From Ophiodon elongatus (taxonomy: Eukaryota; Chordata; Actinopteri; Perciformes; Hexagrammidae), in the NCBI GenBank assembly GCA_016806645.1, contig JACSYO010001818.1, positions 3,254,001-3,318,000 of the forward strand: a stretch of 64,000 bases of DNA. Reading direction: 5' to 3'. Under the pieces are notes generated by a model. It was not told where the DNA came from. It ran no database searches and saw nothing but the letters and a program-made list of their open reading frames with translations. Positions 1 through 12,500 of this stretch are shown piece by piece (position 1 is the stretch's first letter; the number at the start of each line of letters is the position of its first letter). A program made the translations under genes and the position numbers.

Positions 1-515
1 GATGGTGTCTTCCTCTCCTCCCCCATACCACGGGGTGAGTTTAACAGTGAAGGGTTTGGGATTACAAACAGGTTGCTCAGGTTCAAGCTCCAAAGCATAT
101 GAGTCCAGTGAGCTCAGGGACCCTGTGGGAGACCCTGACCCCTCATATGCATAGGTTCTTAGGCAGTCGAATGGAGGAACGTAAGGATCCTGATCCGCCT
201 CTGCCAGCCTGTCCATAATAAACTGTCGGAAGAGCTCGTCGTCCGGCCCGATGAGGTGGGATTCTCTGAGAGACATCCGTATGCTTTTCCTGACGTCCTC
301 CCTCCGCAGCCTCCTCTCCCTCCTCCTCGGGTGGTGACGCAACGGGACGACAGGCTGGCAGAAGTCCAGGACCGCTCCCCCACCCCCTGGTTTTCCGTAA
401 TACAGCACCTTCTGCGACACCGTCTCAGGCAGCTCCAGATCCCTCACCTCCACCTCCAATCCCTCCTGCTGCTTACGCCTGTGCCTCCTCACCATGAGAA
501 TTAGAACTGACAGCA
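1..515 (-). CDS. Cadherin exon 12 (partial): end of membrane span and cytoplasmic tail
   Basis: Acceptor ttgtgtctgcag; the exon stays open to the left edge of the window (residues 635-806, no stop). VLSVLILMV completes the membrane span, then a basic stop-transfer RRHRRK. The beta-catenin-binding core is clear at 742-773: DQDPYVPPFDCLRTYAYEG followed by SGS..GSLSSLDS. The preceding IRMSLRE.HLIGPDDELFRQFI fits cadherin-19. Two things are odd. The juxtamembrane acidic GGGEED-type motif that binds p120-catenin reads YYGKPGGGGAVLDFC (673-687), and the usual aromatic-Gly-Pro-Arg-Phe motif near the C-terminus is absent from the visible part. An insertion-like basic run RRRERRLRRED lies at 698-708. 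Confidence 0.9.
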
Positions 516-3500
516 CTGCAGACACAACACAGCAGGAGATCATTACCGTTAAACACCAGGGCATGAGCTTAGTGAGACAAAAAAGCATATTGGGTGCCTG
601 ATGGAGCATAGCATGTACTTGTGCATCAAAAATAATGGCAGCCAGATTTGTTTTTCTGGAACGTATTACGGATGCAAAAAATCTAAATGAACGCAAATTA
701 GGCGATAACTTACTTTTAATTTCAGCTCACACATAAAAGAAGACTTCTTTATTTGCTCCATGCGGCACAGAATGCTAAAAGAGTGTTTATTTTATTCTGC
801 CGTGTTTTCATCGGGTACTGTGCTCATCCGACAGAATGTTAGCATAGCAGGTATTGTCATTAATCTTTCATGTGATGGGCACAGAGGGGACACAAAGCAG
901 CCGAGGTCATAATAAAGCTCTTCACTATGCAAACCCATCAATGTCCCAGGATGGCATTGCTACTGATGTATTGCAACCAGTATGGTCATTACCTGACATC
1001 ATTGCTCTGCAAGCTTTCAGCATTTTAAAACTCAGTGTTAAAGGCACGCTTGTGAGTTTAAAAAAAATAAAAAAGGGAAAAATGAAAGAGCAAATTTGTT
1101 AATGAAAAATCCTGCTGTTTAACACACGTTTATGTACTTGCCAAAATTATGTGAGATGGAGCTGCTTTACCTCAACAGATCTGCTGAAAAAGAATGACTT
1201 TTTTTACAACAAAATATCAGTGGGATAGACATCCATCCATCCATCCACCCACCCACCCATCCATCCATCCATCCATCCATCAATCAATCAATCAATCAAT
1301 CAAAATATACAGACTTTTTAGGAGTTTGATCCCCGGTTACCTCCGAGGACTATAAATGAATTAATCATAGGTGTCTGGCATTATTCAAGGTTGTCAATGT
1401 TTTCTATCTTCTGAAAATCTCTATATCGTTAGTGACATCCTTTGTGAGGCCACAGTGGAAAAACAATCAGCTCGCTAGTACACTTCACTTCTTTTGTGTA
1501 AACAAAACAAACTTGCAAAATATCTCTCACGTCTCTCTCTGAGGTCTGGAGAAAGTCTTGCCAAAAAATTGGCAGAACAAGATCTTTGGTGATTCTGCAG
1601 TGGCCTTTTTATTGGCTGCTTGAAAGATGTTTGAAGATGCCAAACTCCAGAAACAGCACCTCTGGATGATTTTCTGTAAAAACTTTATTATTCTTTACCC
1701 TAGTGTAATTTGATTGGCTTGTACTGTATATAATCATCCTGCTGTGTTTCTCTTGCACTTAAATTGCTCCAGACATTAAGGAGGTGTCTGGAGGATAGAG
1801 CTGTAAAAATTACATTCCTTTTGAAAGCACATTATCAATAGTAACTTTTAAGTCTATTTCAACATTCTGTATTTTAACAACCCCCCATGTAACAATCTGG
1901 TTTACATATGTTAAATGAAACTGATTGGAAGTTAAAGGAAAACCATGAAGCTCGATTTTGTTGGTTTTGGGGCTCTACATTTTGCTTAACACATTTTTCA
2001 GCCTCAAATTTTTTATTTTCTTATCTTTGTGTTTCTGATGTGGGGAAGCTGTGGCTGAGCGGGTAACCCCAGCCAGCTCCTCCTGTCTGCCTGTCAGAGT
2101 GTCCTAGAGTGAAACACTAAACCCCAAGTGGTCCCTGGGTGCTTCACAGTAGCCTACTCCCCCAAAACAAAACTGTGTATTCCTTATTATAACACAGATG
2201 GATATTCTGGACTTGGATGGAATGTGAATACAAAATAAATCCATGCTTTCTTACCTGTGAGTGTGACGAGGCAGACCAGCAGCCCTAACAAGGTTTGCAG
2301 GCTGACCCCCATGGACAGGGCGAGGGCCTCCACCCCCCCTGTGGGACAATGTCCAGCAGGCTGGCAGCTGCATACACTGATGGCCAAAGTGCTGGTACTG
2401 GAGAGAGCTGGAGAGCCGCTGTCTGTCACCACAACAGGCAGGAGGTACTGGGTTCGATCCTTGCGTGTAAAAGTACTCCTTCGTGCCACGATACCGGCTG
2501 TATTGTCTAAAAATGTAGCGAACAGAGGTGCACTTTTCAATTTCTTAAAAAAAACATGAGTACTGCTTCCACTGTGAGTGCTGATATTTTGGAATTCAGT
2601 TGACACACGTAACGCGATTTAAAATACAATCCCAGCCTTCTGAAAGGCAGGAGCACCTTGTCAAATGTCATTTTCAGTGTGTACAAAAGTAAATTTGGAA
2701 AATCTGTTTCTGGTTCACTTGTAAGACTTCATCAAGTCCCCTAACAATAACTTTTTGGAAGTCAAATATGCCTTGTGGCATTCAAAAACGTGTTTTATTT
2801 AATGCGTGATTCATTATTAATTTCCTGGTTGCTGACTGGACTGCTGTGCTTGCATGGCCAACCACCAGCACAGTTCACCTGCATGCATTACATTCCAACT
2901 TCTTCGATACAATCAAATATCCCTCTGCTGTTCACTTTAACAACACTTTTTGTTCGATATCTGCTGCCCATTTTCATTATAAACTTTGAGAAAAGGTTGA
3001 CCGCCCACTGACCCAATTTACATACTCGAGGGGTTGTCAAACACAAAATAACAACAACCTACTGAAGGATTTCATTCCAAAATGGCATAAACACTTAGGG
3101 TACATAGTGTTCATTTAAATTCAAATTCTTGCAGTCATAACAACATGCCTTCATTTTGCCTTTGTCACACAGTTGTACCACTGCTCATACAGGTTGTGGT
3201 TAAGCCGCAGCTCATTCCTCCGGCCACCAAATGGGACTTTAAGTATAGCTTCATCTGGTTTCATGTATTCACTTGTGTCCCACAGCTTAAAGCCTCCAAA
3301 CAAAAAATTTTACTAATTTGCAGGATGGAATTTACTGGTGCAACAAGTTTAGTTCTTTCTGACTGTGTCACTGCAGCAGTACTGTTAGCTTAGCACAAAT
3401 ACTAGAAACAGTGGAAAAGGGCTTAGCCCCAGATTTACCAGCTGCAACATTAATGATGCATACGAATGCATCGATAATTGTAACACAATAATATACTGAA

Positions 3501-6500
3501 ATGGGCAAGTTTGATTTAAGTTTAAAGTATATTTTTGTACTTTTACATTGATATAAATTGAAGTCAGGACTTCTACTTGTTTCCAAATTGTGTTTTTTGC
3601 TGCTTTCACGCAAGTCAGAGAGCCAAACATTTCTTCCAGCATTGCTAAATGATTATAACCTTGATTGTCTCTGATAGTGAAGTTTGGATTGATGTGCTTC
3701 TCAGAGACCATGGAAAAGTAGAAGTGGTGTCCATCAACAGGGTCGTCCAGGTCAATAGCACTGAGCAGCTGAATGAGCTGAGAGACACAAAGACACATCT
3801 CTGACAAAATAGAAATATATATATTTCATTTGTATTTCCTTTCACAGAAAGACACTCAGAATATCATTCATCAACTGACAATGTTGCGTATGTATTATGG
3901 TATTCAGCTGTTTAATGCTAAGTTGGCTCCTTGTGAGTCATTTAAAGTTTAAAAAAATGCATGCAATACAATATGTTGCAATACGAAAACGTTAACTGTC
4001 CACTTCATGTAAATTCTCAATGCTCCTATGTAGTAAATCATCAACATCTGTGCATCATAATATACATACTTCTCCCGCCTGTGTTCCCTCGCAGATAAAT
4101 GGCTGGTAATCTCTTGCAAGCCTTGGCACATTGTCGTTTATGTCCAGCACTTTGATGAACACCACCACAGAGGAGGATAAATGGTTCTGCGCTGCAATAG
4201 GGAAGATAGACATTTGCTGGAGTCCACTGGGTACATGTATCATAAATGCTTTCTAAAAGCTCTGTCAAAAATCATACTTAAGACTGATAAATGTTCCTTC
4301 TTTTAGAAACATAAAAAAAATGGGCATCGATGTTGTATTGCTTTCTCCAAATGAAGACAGTGTAAACTAAATTCTTCTAAGAAAATTTGAGGTTTTGCGT
4401 CACTCTAGATCAGTGATCCCCAACCTTTTGAAGCAATCACTTTTCTTGACATCTCCTCATGTTAAACTTATTTTAAACTGGATGTTATTTAGATTTTAAA
4501 ATGTAACATTGTTATCATACAATAAAGTTGTCATACAATTGAGCACTCAATGTTTAGATCTGCCAAGTTGCATTTGTGCTCTCACTTAAAGCAGCTGAAG
4601 CTGGACGTTTCATCAATTTATTTATTACTCTTAGCTAATAATTTCAATTATTTATCAAACATTTATACATAACTATTTCAATTGTTTACTCATTACTTTT
4701 AGCTAAGAATTTCAATAGCTTATCACATTACTTTTAGCTAACTATTCAGGCTGTTCTCATTCACTAAGTAATGCACCATCATTTGTATATAACCCACGTA
4801 ATCCCAGCAAACACAAAGGGCTGCCTCTAAGGAAGTCAGGTGATGTGGTATAAAAACTGACAGTCCATATTTGGACAGGATGGGCAGACAGGTCAAACAA
4901 ACACAGGACTTTCACCCAGGAGACCGATGCTCTTGTCCCCAAGAAACCAAAAATCAAATATTATATTAACTAGCTTTTGTTATGTAAATTGCATTGTTAT
5001 TTTAACTACAATCACAATCTTTTCCTAAACCTAACCAAGTCGTTTTGTTGTCTAAACTTAATCAAGCTTGCGCAGGCTCACTGATCGCTCGTGTTGCTGG
5101 ACATTCGAAAAAGACAATGCACGGAACGTTGAACTATTAAGACCATTTATTCGTTTGTTACTTTTAGCTATTCCAATGAATTCTATGTATTTTAGCTAGC
5201 TGTTACTACCTCTCTCCGTACTTGTTAACTAGTTTTCACGCACTCTTAATCTCAGCATGTATTGTTTAGGTGTTACAGCTGACTACATTTTTTCAAACTA
5301 GTTAATTAACTGCATAATCTTTCCACATTACATCAGACAACCGCTGTACCCCGGTACTTCAGGCTGTGAACCACTGCTCCAGACAAAGATTTGTCATCAA
5401 CACATTGCTGTTAATATATTCTGAACAGGTTTCATGACTGAGTGAAGATAAATAGGCCACAAGTTGGCCATATCAACAAGATGCTATTGAGCAAAACATC
5501 GACATTCTCCTTACTTGTTTCCTTGGCTTCAACAGTCACGTTGTGCCAGTTTGTAGTCTCCCGATCCAAAGCTTTAGCGACAGTTATAGTTCCATTGTTT
5601 GGGTCTATTCTGAAAGCTTTTGTGTTATCACTCCTTTTGTCAATCGAATATCTGGAAGAAAAACCACAGAGACACACATTTAGCAGTCGAGGTTGCTTTC
5701 TGGGCCAACAAAACATTGTGATACCACAGGGAGATTAATTAGGCAAACTGCTCATTTTTTTAATCTGTTGACAGATATCCAACAAAGAGAGCACGCACAC
5801 AAGCGAGTGTGACAACAACACTGTGGAAATAAAAGCATCTTACACAGATGGTATGGAGATGGTATGGACACGATTTGATGTATTTTTTCAGTTATTTAAA
5901 TTTTATATAGTTTGAAACCTGACCACAGACCATTTATATTTGTCTTCGGTAAAGAAATGTGATTTTAAAACAGTTAGGCAGGGAATCTTGTAAATATAGG
6001 AAAACTTTGTTCAGTCTTTTTTTGGAATGAATAATAGAGAATGTTACAGGTGGTGCAGCTGCAGTGACAAAACACACATCACCGTGTCTTGTTTTCTGAT
6101 AGTGGGTGACAAGTTAGGGCCAGCAATTTTCTTATGTTAAAATACATAATGTAAAAATAAAAATAAAAAAAAGAAACATACATTTCATCATCCACAGAAC
6201 AGAATTGTTCAAGCAAGAACTACTGCACAGGTCTTTCACACTACCATACCTTTAAGACTCATCAATATAGGTGATTATTGCGCTACGGTGAATTAGGGTA
6301 ACACGGAGGGAAACACACTGACTAATGAATCATTTCTGTGAGACACTTTTCTGATAACAACACGGAAAAATAAGCCAATTTGACCAAAGCAAACTTAATC
6401 ATATTTAGTAGAACTGTGGAAACCCCTAAAATGTCAACCTGATTTTATTAATCAACGAGACTCTGTTTCCAAAGGGACAGTAATACACGCTAGGCTGAGG

Positions 6501-9500
6501 ATGATATGCAGCACCTGCCACTCTTAAGCTCTGCTGAGATGGACTACAGGCACCAGTACTGCTGATGTCTCCTCTGCAACGTGCCCCAGTTGCAAATGAC
6601 TGCAAATCTCAGTTCCATATGCCACAGCGTATGGTGCTTTATTACATCCCCGCGTCCTAGCCACGTCGCTTTGTGATAATACCACGGCAATAGATAGAAA
6701 AGCCTGTGAGGTATAAAAAAAAAAAAAAAAAAGAAGAAGAATCGTCATGATTTATTCAGCGGGGCTCATTTCCTACTAAAGTAATGTGAGATAAATATGA
6801 CCATGTACAGGGTATCCAGAGATCAAGGGTAAAAATGGATGCACCGAGCCAGTAACACTTTTTGAAATGGAATGATTTTTCACCGTGTGGAGGAAGCTGT
6901 CTGGGGACGTTACGCCCCCACCAGCTTGGGCATCTACCTTGTCATTATCATACTCGCGGTTGGGTGGCAGGTGCCATTCTTCCTGCTTTAGACGGTTCAC
7001 ATTACTGTACCTGATGGGATTGTTGACTGTGTCAGTGTCTCTGGCACTAACACTGCCAACCTCGGTTCCCACCGCTGCATTTTCAGGGACTTTCCACTCG
7101 TAGGACGCCGAGAGGAAGACAGGTGGCTCGTCCACGTCCTCCACAACAATCTTGAGCGTTGTCCTGTCCCTGAACTCGTCCAGAGTCAGAAAACGAGTGT
7201 CCACGTGATCGTTGACTGCCTCTGCGGCCATGACGAAACGTCTTTTGGTTTCATAGTCCAAAGGCTGTGACGAAAGGAAATACCTTTTAACAATTAATAT
7301 TAATACAGTGGCTCTTATAAGCAGAGAGCACCTGGTCCATCATCATTAAGCAGGCTAAAAGAGTAACAGCTTTCCAAATATGCTTTGCCAACTTGAATTT
7401 AAGACAGATGATTATTCCTGAGGGAGCAGGACACGACTCTGACTAGATGTTAAAATTGTTTCGTCAATGTCAATAAGTTCCCAGCTGTGAGTCCGTGCTT
7501 AAATAATGCTGTTTAATAGATTTTTTAACATTATGATCCCAGTAATAAGAAAACAGCATGCAAACCATTATTGCATTTCCAAAATGATTCAGAGACAGAG
7601 TCAATAATGTCTTTTTTATTTCATTATCACGGCATCTAAATTGAATTATCCTGTGCTGTGAAGAAGCACACTGTACGTGGGAAAACAAACTATGAAGCAC
7701 AAATCCGAGAGGAAAACAAGAGTAATCTGTGAGTATTCTTAACTTAATACATTAAGGACTGTCAGGCGATGGAATGTAACAAAGTACATTTACTCAAGTA
7801 CATTTACGAACCAATAGAGTATAATGCATTATTAGGGATTAAGTTACCCAGCAGTATGTAAAGTGATTAAATTGAGCCCCACCTTTACCAGGTGCAACAT
7901 TAACGTGATGAAAGTGAACAAGCATTTTTTTTTCAAAAATGTCCAAATTTGCTTCAAGTGTTACACAAAAACACTCTGAGGTTTAGAAAAAAGTTATACT
8001 GCAGATCTCCTTAAAAAGGTACGTGCTCCCACAGACCCACTCTATTCAACTAGTTGGCCAGTAAGTAGACAAATGTGCCAAAATTAGGGACAGAGAGTTT
8101 AGTAGACATGTCCCATTGTCCCAAGAGGCATACCGTCCTCATCCCCCTACACAACTAACTGTACAGACATCGAATGTGTCAATTGGATAAAAACTGGCTA
8201 ATTTCAGTGCTGATATGCAACGATCAAAGCAAGCTATTTTACATTCTCCATTCTCAAGTTGAAGCTCAGCATTCAGTAGTTTATTGTGCACATGGGCTCA
8301 GATTATGCTGCTATATGTTCGTGACCTGGAAAGGAGTCAATATTGCTGCCATGTGTGTGCCTCTGTGTGACTGTTGGGTCCCCGTGCCAGGCTCTTACAC
8401 TGTTGCGTCTGCTCGGCTTTGACGCTGCTGCTGTTGTGTCTGCCAGCTGTCTGTGTGAGCGCAAAGTGCCAGGATATGTTGCCGTGCCCTCTGTCAGCTG
8501 TAATGATTTTTTCTAAATTTACTTTGCGTTGGTGTCTGTAATGTTAATTAAATCCCTAACGCCAGAGATTAAAAAGGAGTTTTTGTAGAAATGATGTTTC
8601 AGAACCAAATGACCCATGTGCCCACCACTTTGATTTCTGTCTACACTACTGCCCTTGAAACATCAGATTAAAATAAGACCACATAAAATTGATATATTAG
8701 ACGAAGCGATATTGTAGTGTATGTATTCACCTTGGCGAGCAGAATCACTCCCTCCTGCGTCACTGGGTCTGTTTTGATGATAAAGGTGGAGCTTTCCTCC
8801 AGGTCATCCTCCAGACTGTAGGTCATCCTGGCATTGATGCCAGTGTCTCCATCCTGTGCCATAATCTTGCCCACTGAGGTGCCCACTACTGCATTTTCAG
8901 AGACGGCAAAGGTGTACAGGTCTGAACAAAACAAGGATGTTTTAAATAATTAGCCGGAGAACGTCGGAATAGGATTTCAATAGGAATTAAAAATCTTGAT
9001 GATACCAAATTGGTACTTTTGCAGCTTGTAATACAAGCTCACTTTTGGTTAAAAAACGAATACAAAATAAAAAAAAGTTTCTTTACTAAAACATCGCCTA
9101 CAGAGCTTGACAGAAAGTTGTTAATAGCTAGTCAAGAGAGTCTGCTAGTGTGTAAAGTGATAAGAAGGGAGAACATTGTGGTGGAGGGTCAATTTGTGCG
9201 AGTCACAGATAAGTTGTGGCAACTCCACATAATCCCAGCCACTCTCTAATAAGAAGATGAGAAAATGTGATTGTGTCTTTGAGTGACTCTATTTGGATGG
9301 CTGCCACAACTGGGAGAAACCTAACAGCAACCAGCTGCTCCTGAAAAAAAAAATCCCTGATAATAATTACCAATTATGTTACAAAACAGAGGGCGCAGTT
9401 CAAAATGAAGTGTGGTCATACAATATTTATAAGGCCTTTTGACTCAACATTGAATCCAAGGAATACAGTAGCACCGGCAATGAATGTGAATGTGACATTA

Positions 9501-12500
9501 ATACTTAAAGGTATCATCCTTGCTGTCTCATTTCCACAGAATTGATTTCTTCCCGGGGCATTCATTTAGTGAGGTTTATCACTGAGAAGCCTAGGTTTGT
9601 TTCTAAAGGTCATGACAAATGTCCTTTCATGTGTGAATGATTAAATTCATCCAGTGGGCGACGCGTGTGCACGTGCGCGAGTAGATGAACATCCCCCTCT
9701 CCTTTCCCCGTCTCCCTCTCTCTCTCCCTCCCTCTCCCTCTCTCGCTCTCTCATTCTTCGACTGTCTCCTTTTAATTTTAGCTGCCGGCTGAATAACAAG
9801 ACGTGTACAGCCGAATGCAGCGCCCGCAGCACAAACCACCCACCCGAACCGGAGAAGTGTGATCAAATAAATGCCTCTTAGGTGTAATATTAAACATGTC
9901 CTCGCAGTCTGCAACGCTTTGTGCTCTTTCATTGATTCCCGGAGTGTGTATGGCCTGGTGTTTGCATCACTGTGACTCATAGAAGTGACTCACGATGCTG
10001 GAAAGTGGGTCCGTTGTCGTTGACATCAGTCAGGCTGACGGTGACGGTGGTGGATGAGGAGTAACCGCCGCTGAGACCGAGCATATCCTTTACCTGCACC
10101 ACCACCAGGTACTCCTCTCTGGCCTCGCGGTCCATGTTTGGCCATGATGTTACAATAATCCCTGCAGGTGGAGGAGACAGACAGAGAGGAGCCATACAAA
10201 AGGTTCATAGGATGCCATCAACTGTATCTGTGGGTGGTTTTCTATGTTTGTTTTCAACAAAATGTGAGTAAACTTTGCCTCAAGTAGTCTTCAAGGGTGC
10301 CGGCAGTAAAACTCTACCACAATAAATTTAAAGTCTGCAAACTCGATTGATACATAGTATTATCAAGAGGGCTTTAAAATGACTAATGCTTCCTCTGTCT
10401 GGCCAAAGCGGAGGCTGTGGGCGACAGTAAAGAGAACAATTTGAATCAAGAGAATTAGACGCTATTTTTGCCTGAGAAGTTGGCATTTAAACTACTTAAT
10501 CAAATTGTGTTTAGAAGACATGTTTTTCAGCAGCCATTAACGATCTGCAATATCTATTTTCAGTCATTAGTTGTATTTGGAACACGCCTGACTTTTGGTT
10601 TTGGTTTTTAAGGATAACATTTTTTTTTCTTAATTTTTCCTCATGTAAAGACCAAAACCAAATATTTGTCTGTCCGTCACAAGTCTATTCAGTCATACAG
10701 AAAAATAAAAAATAAATGATAAAAAACATGTCCTTTTACAGCTGGACATGTTTTTAGAAAATGTTACACAAAAAGGACTTAATAGTGTATTTGTTGGGGG
10801 GCTAGTTTTAACAGCGGATTATTACATATTTGATGTAATAAATATTTTACATTATCAGGGCTGTGACGTGCCAATGTTCTTTGCAATGAAAGAACAGCAG
10901 TGCGACCAGGCATAAAACCTCCTGGTCTGAAAAGTGAAGCCAAAGGGGAAGCCTTAAACTTGCAGTCTTTCTTAGCCAAAAGAAGTCTGATTGTATAGAA
11001 GTCTATGAGAGAATGACTCTACTTCTCACTTGATTTGTTACCTCAGTAAACATTACGAATAAGAGTTTATGGTCTGAATCGCTAGTTTCAAGTCTTATTC
11101 AATACAGCCTGATGTTCATTTAGTAAATTATTTAGAGAAAAATAGAACATAAGGCAGGGTATTCTTAAGGGCGGGGCAACCTTGTGATTGACAGATCTCT
11201 ATCACATCGATGTCCAGTCTGGGAGTTGTCCTTGCTTTCATCCTACAACTTTAACCCTTTCACAGTGTTTGCAGTTCATGGATGTTAATTGTAACCATTT
11301 CTGTCCCCTAAAAAATGTCTTGTTTAGCATTCGGTTGTACTTGGTGGTGAAGATGGCGATGGCCAAAATGCTTCTTATGTACAGTCTATTAGAGACACAA
11401 TGTGCCTCATTTTGGAGAACAATGGAGCTCTATTACACAGAGGAATAATATATATAAAACTTTGGAAACACAGAGAGTGTTTCTGAATAAGAAAAATAAA
11501 AAATATCTCCAGGCTTATGCTTACAGGTTAACTGAAGCCATGAGCATAACTAACTTATATTGACTGCTGCCCACTCTTTAATGAACAGTTGATTCCCCAA
11601 AAAAGTTAGATTTACCCTTTTTCACATTGAATTAAATTGCATGTTAACATTTTTCCAACATCAATAATGCCCTTCCCCAACTCTTCACAGTTGAGGTCAA
11701 CAATGTGTGTGGGAAGTGTTGCAACTGACCTCTGTACCACATAAATAAGTAGTGTAAATGTACATGCATTGACATCAATGGAATCAGACTCCTCGTAGGG
11801 GTGTAAACACTCACATATTCCCCAATGGCTTCAAAACAGTAGCTGTGAATAGTTGTTTAAAGAAAGAAAGTTGCCATGGGGAATTTATACAATTTTCAAA
11901 GTGATGAGTAGTGTATGACTTGTCAAAAGTGACTAGGACCAGAGGGAGGAAGCCAAAGACAAAACAGATTTCAGTCTCAAGAGTCTGAGATTGAAAACAT
12001 TTCTGCCCCTTCTGTTTGTTTTTAAGCCCACTCGGTATGAAGTTAAACATTATTTCTGCACAGCCAAATCTCTTGCGCCCAAACTGTGGTTGTCGAGAGA
12101 TTTGTGCCACTTCCACTGATAACGACTGAAGTCAGTACAGTTCAAACTAAAAGCCTCTTTATCTGGAAGTGGTACCTGTCTTTGGCTCCACAGAGAAGTA
12201 GGGCTCCCCCTGCAGGATGGAGTAGATGAGCTTGGCGTTGTTTCCGAACATGGGATCATCAGCATCTGTGGCTGTCACCTGGGCCACTGTGGTCCCTGTG
12301 GGGGGTGGGGGGGGTGAAGCGGGAGGGAGGGGGGCGGGGGTGAAGCGGGAGGGAGGGGGGGGGGTGAAGCGGATCACACAGTCAGAGTTAGCTCGGGCAG
12401 CAGTTCCAGTCGACGGGGAAATAAAGTGATTATGCCACAGTCCCGCAGGGTCTGTCTGTCTGGCTCAGGGAGGTGGGGGGGGAAGTGGAAATGGAAGAAG

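Larger units (their letters stand above)
516..2254 (-). other. Cadherin intron 11 with a microsatellite and a SINE fragment
   Basis: Bounded by GTAAGA and CTGCAG on the minus strand. It holds the CATC/AATC microsatellite and a tRNA-SINE-like fragment next to the donor. The rest is AT-rich with no recognisable coding or RNA gene. Confidence 0.85.

Noticed and set aside
9647..9881. ORFs rich in Arg-Glu or Leu-Ser
   Set aside because: They are products of the CT/GA-rich low-complexity tract in a cadherin intron.
12226..12429. Plus-strand Gly-rich ORF
   Set aside because: It is a shadow of the G-rich minisatellite and of cadherin exon 4 on the other strand.
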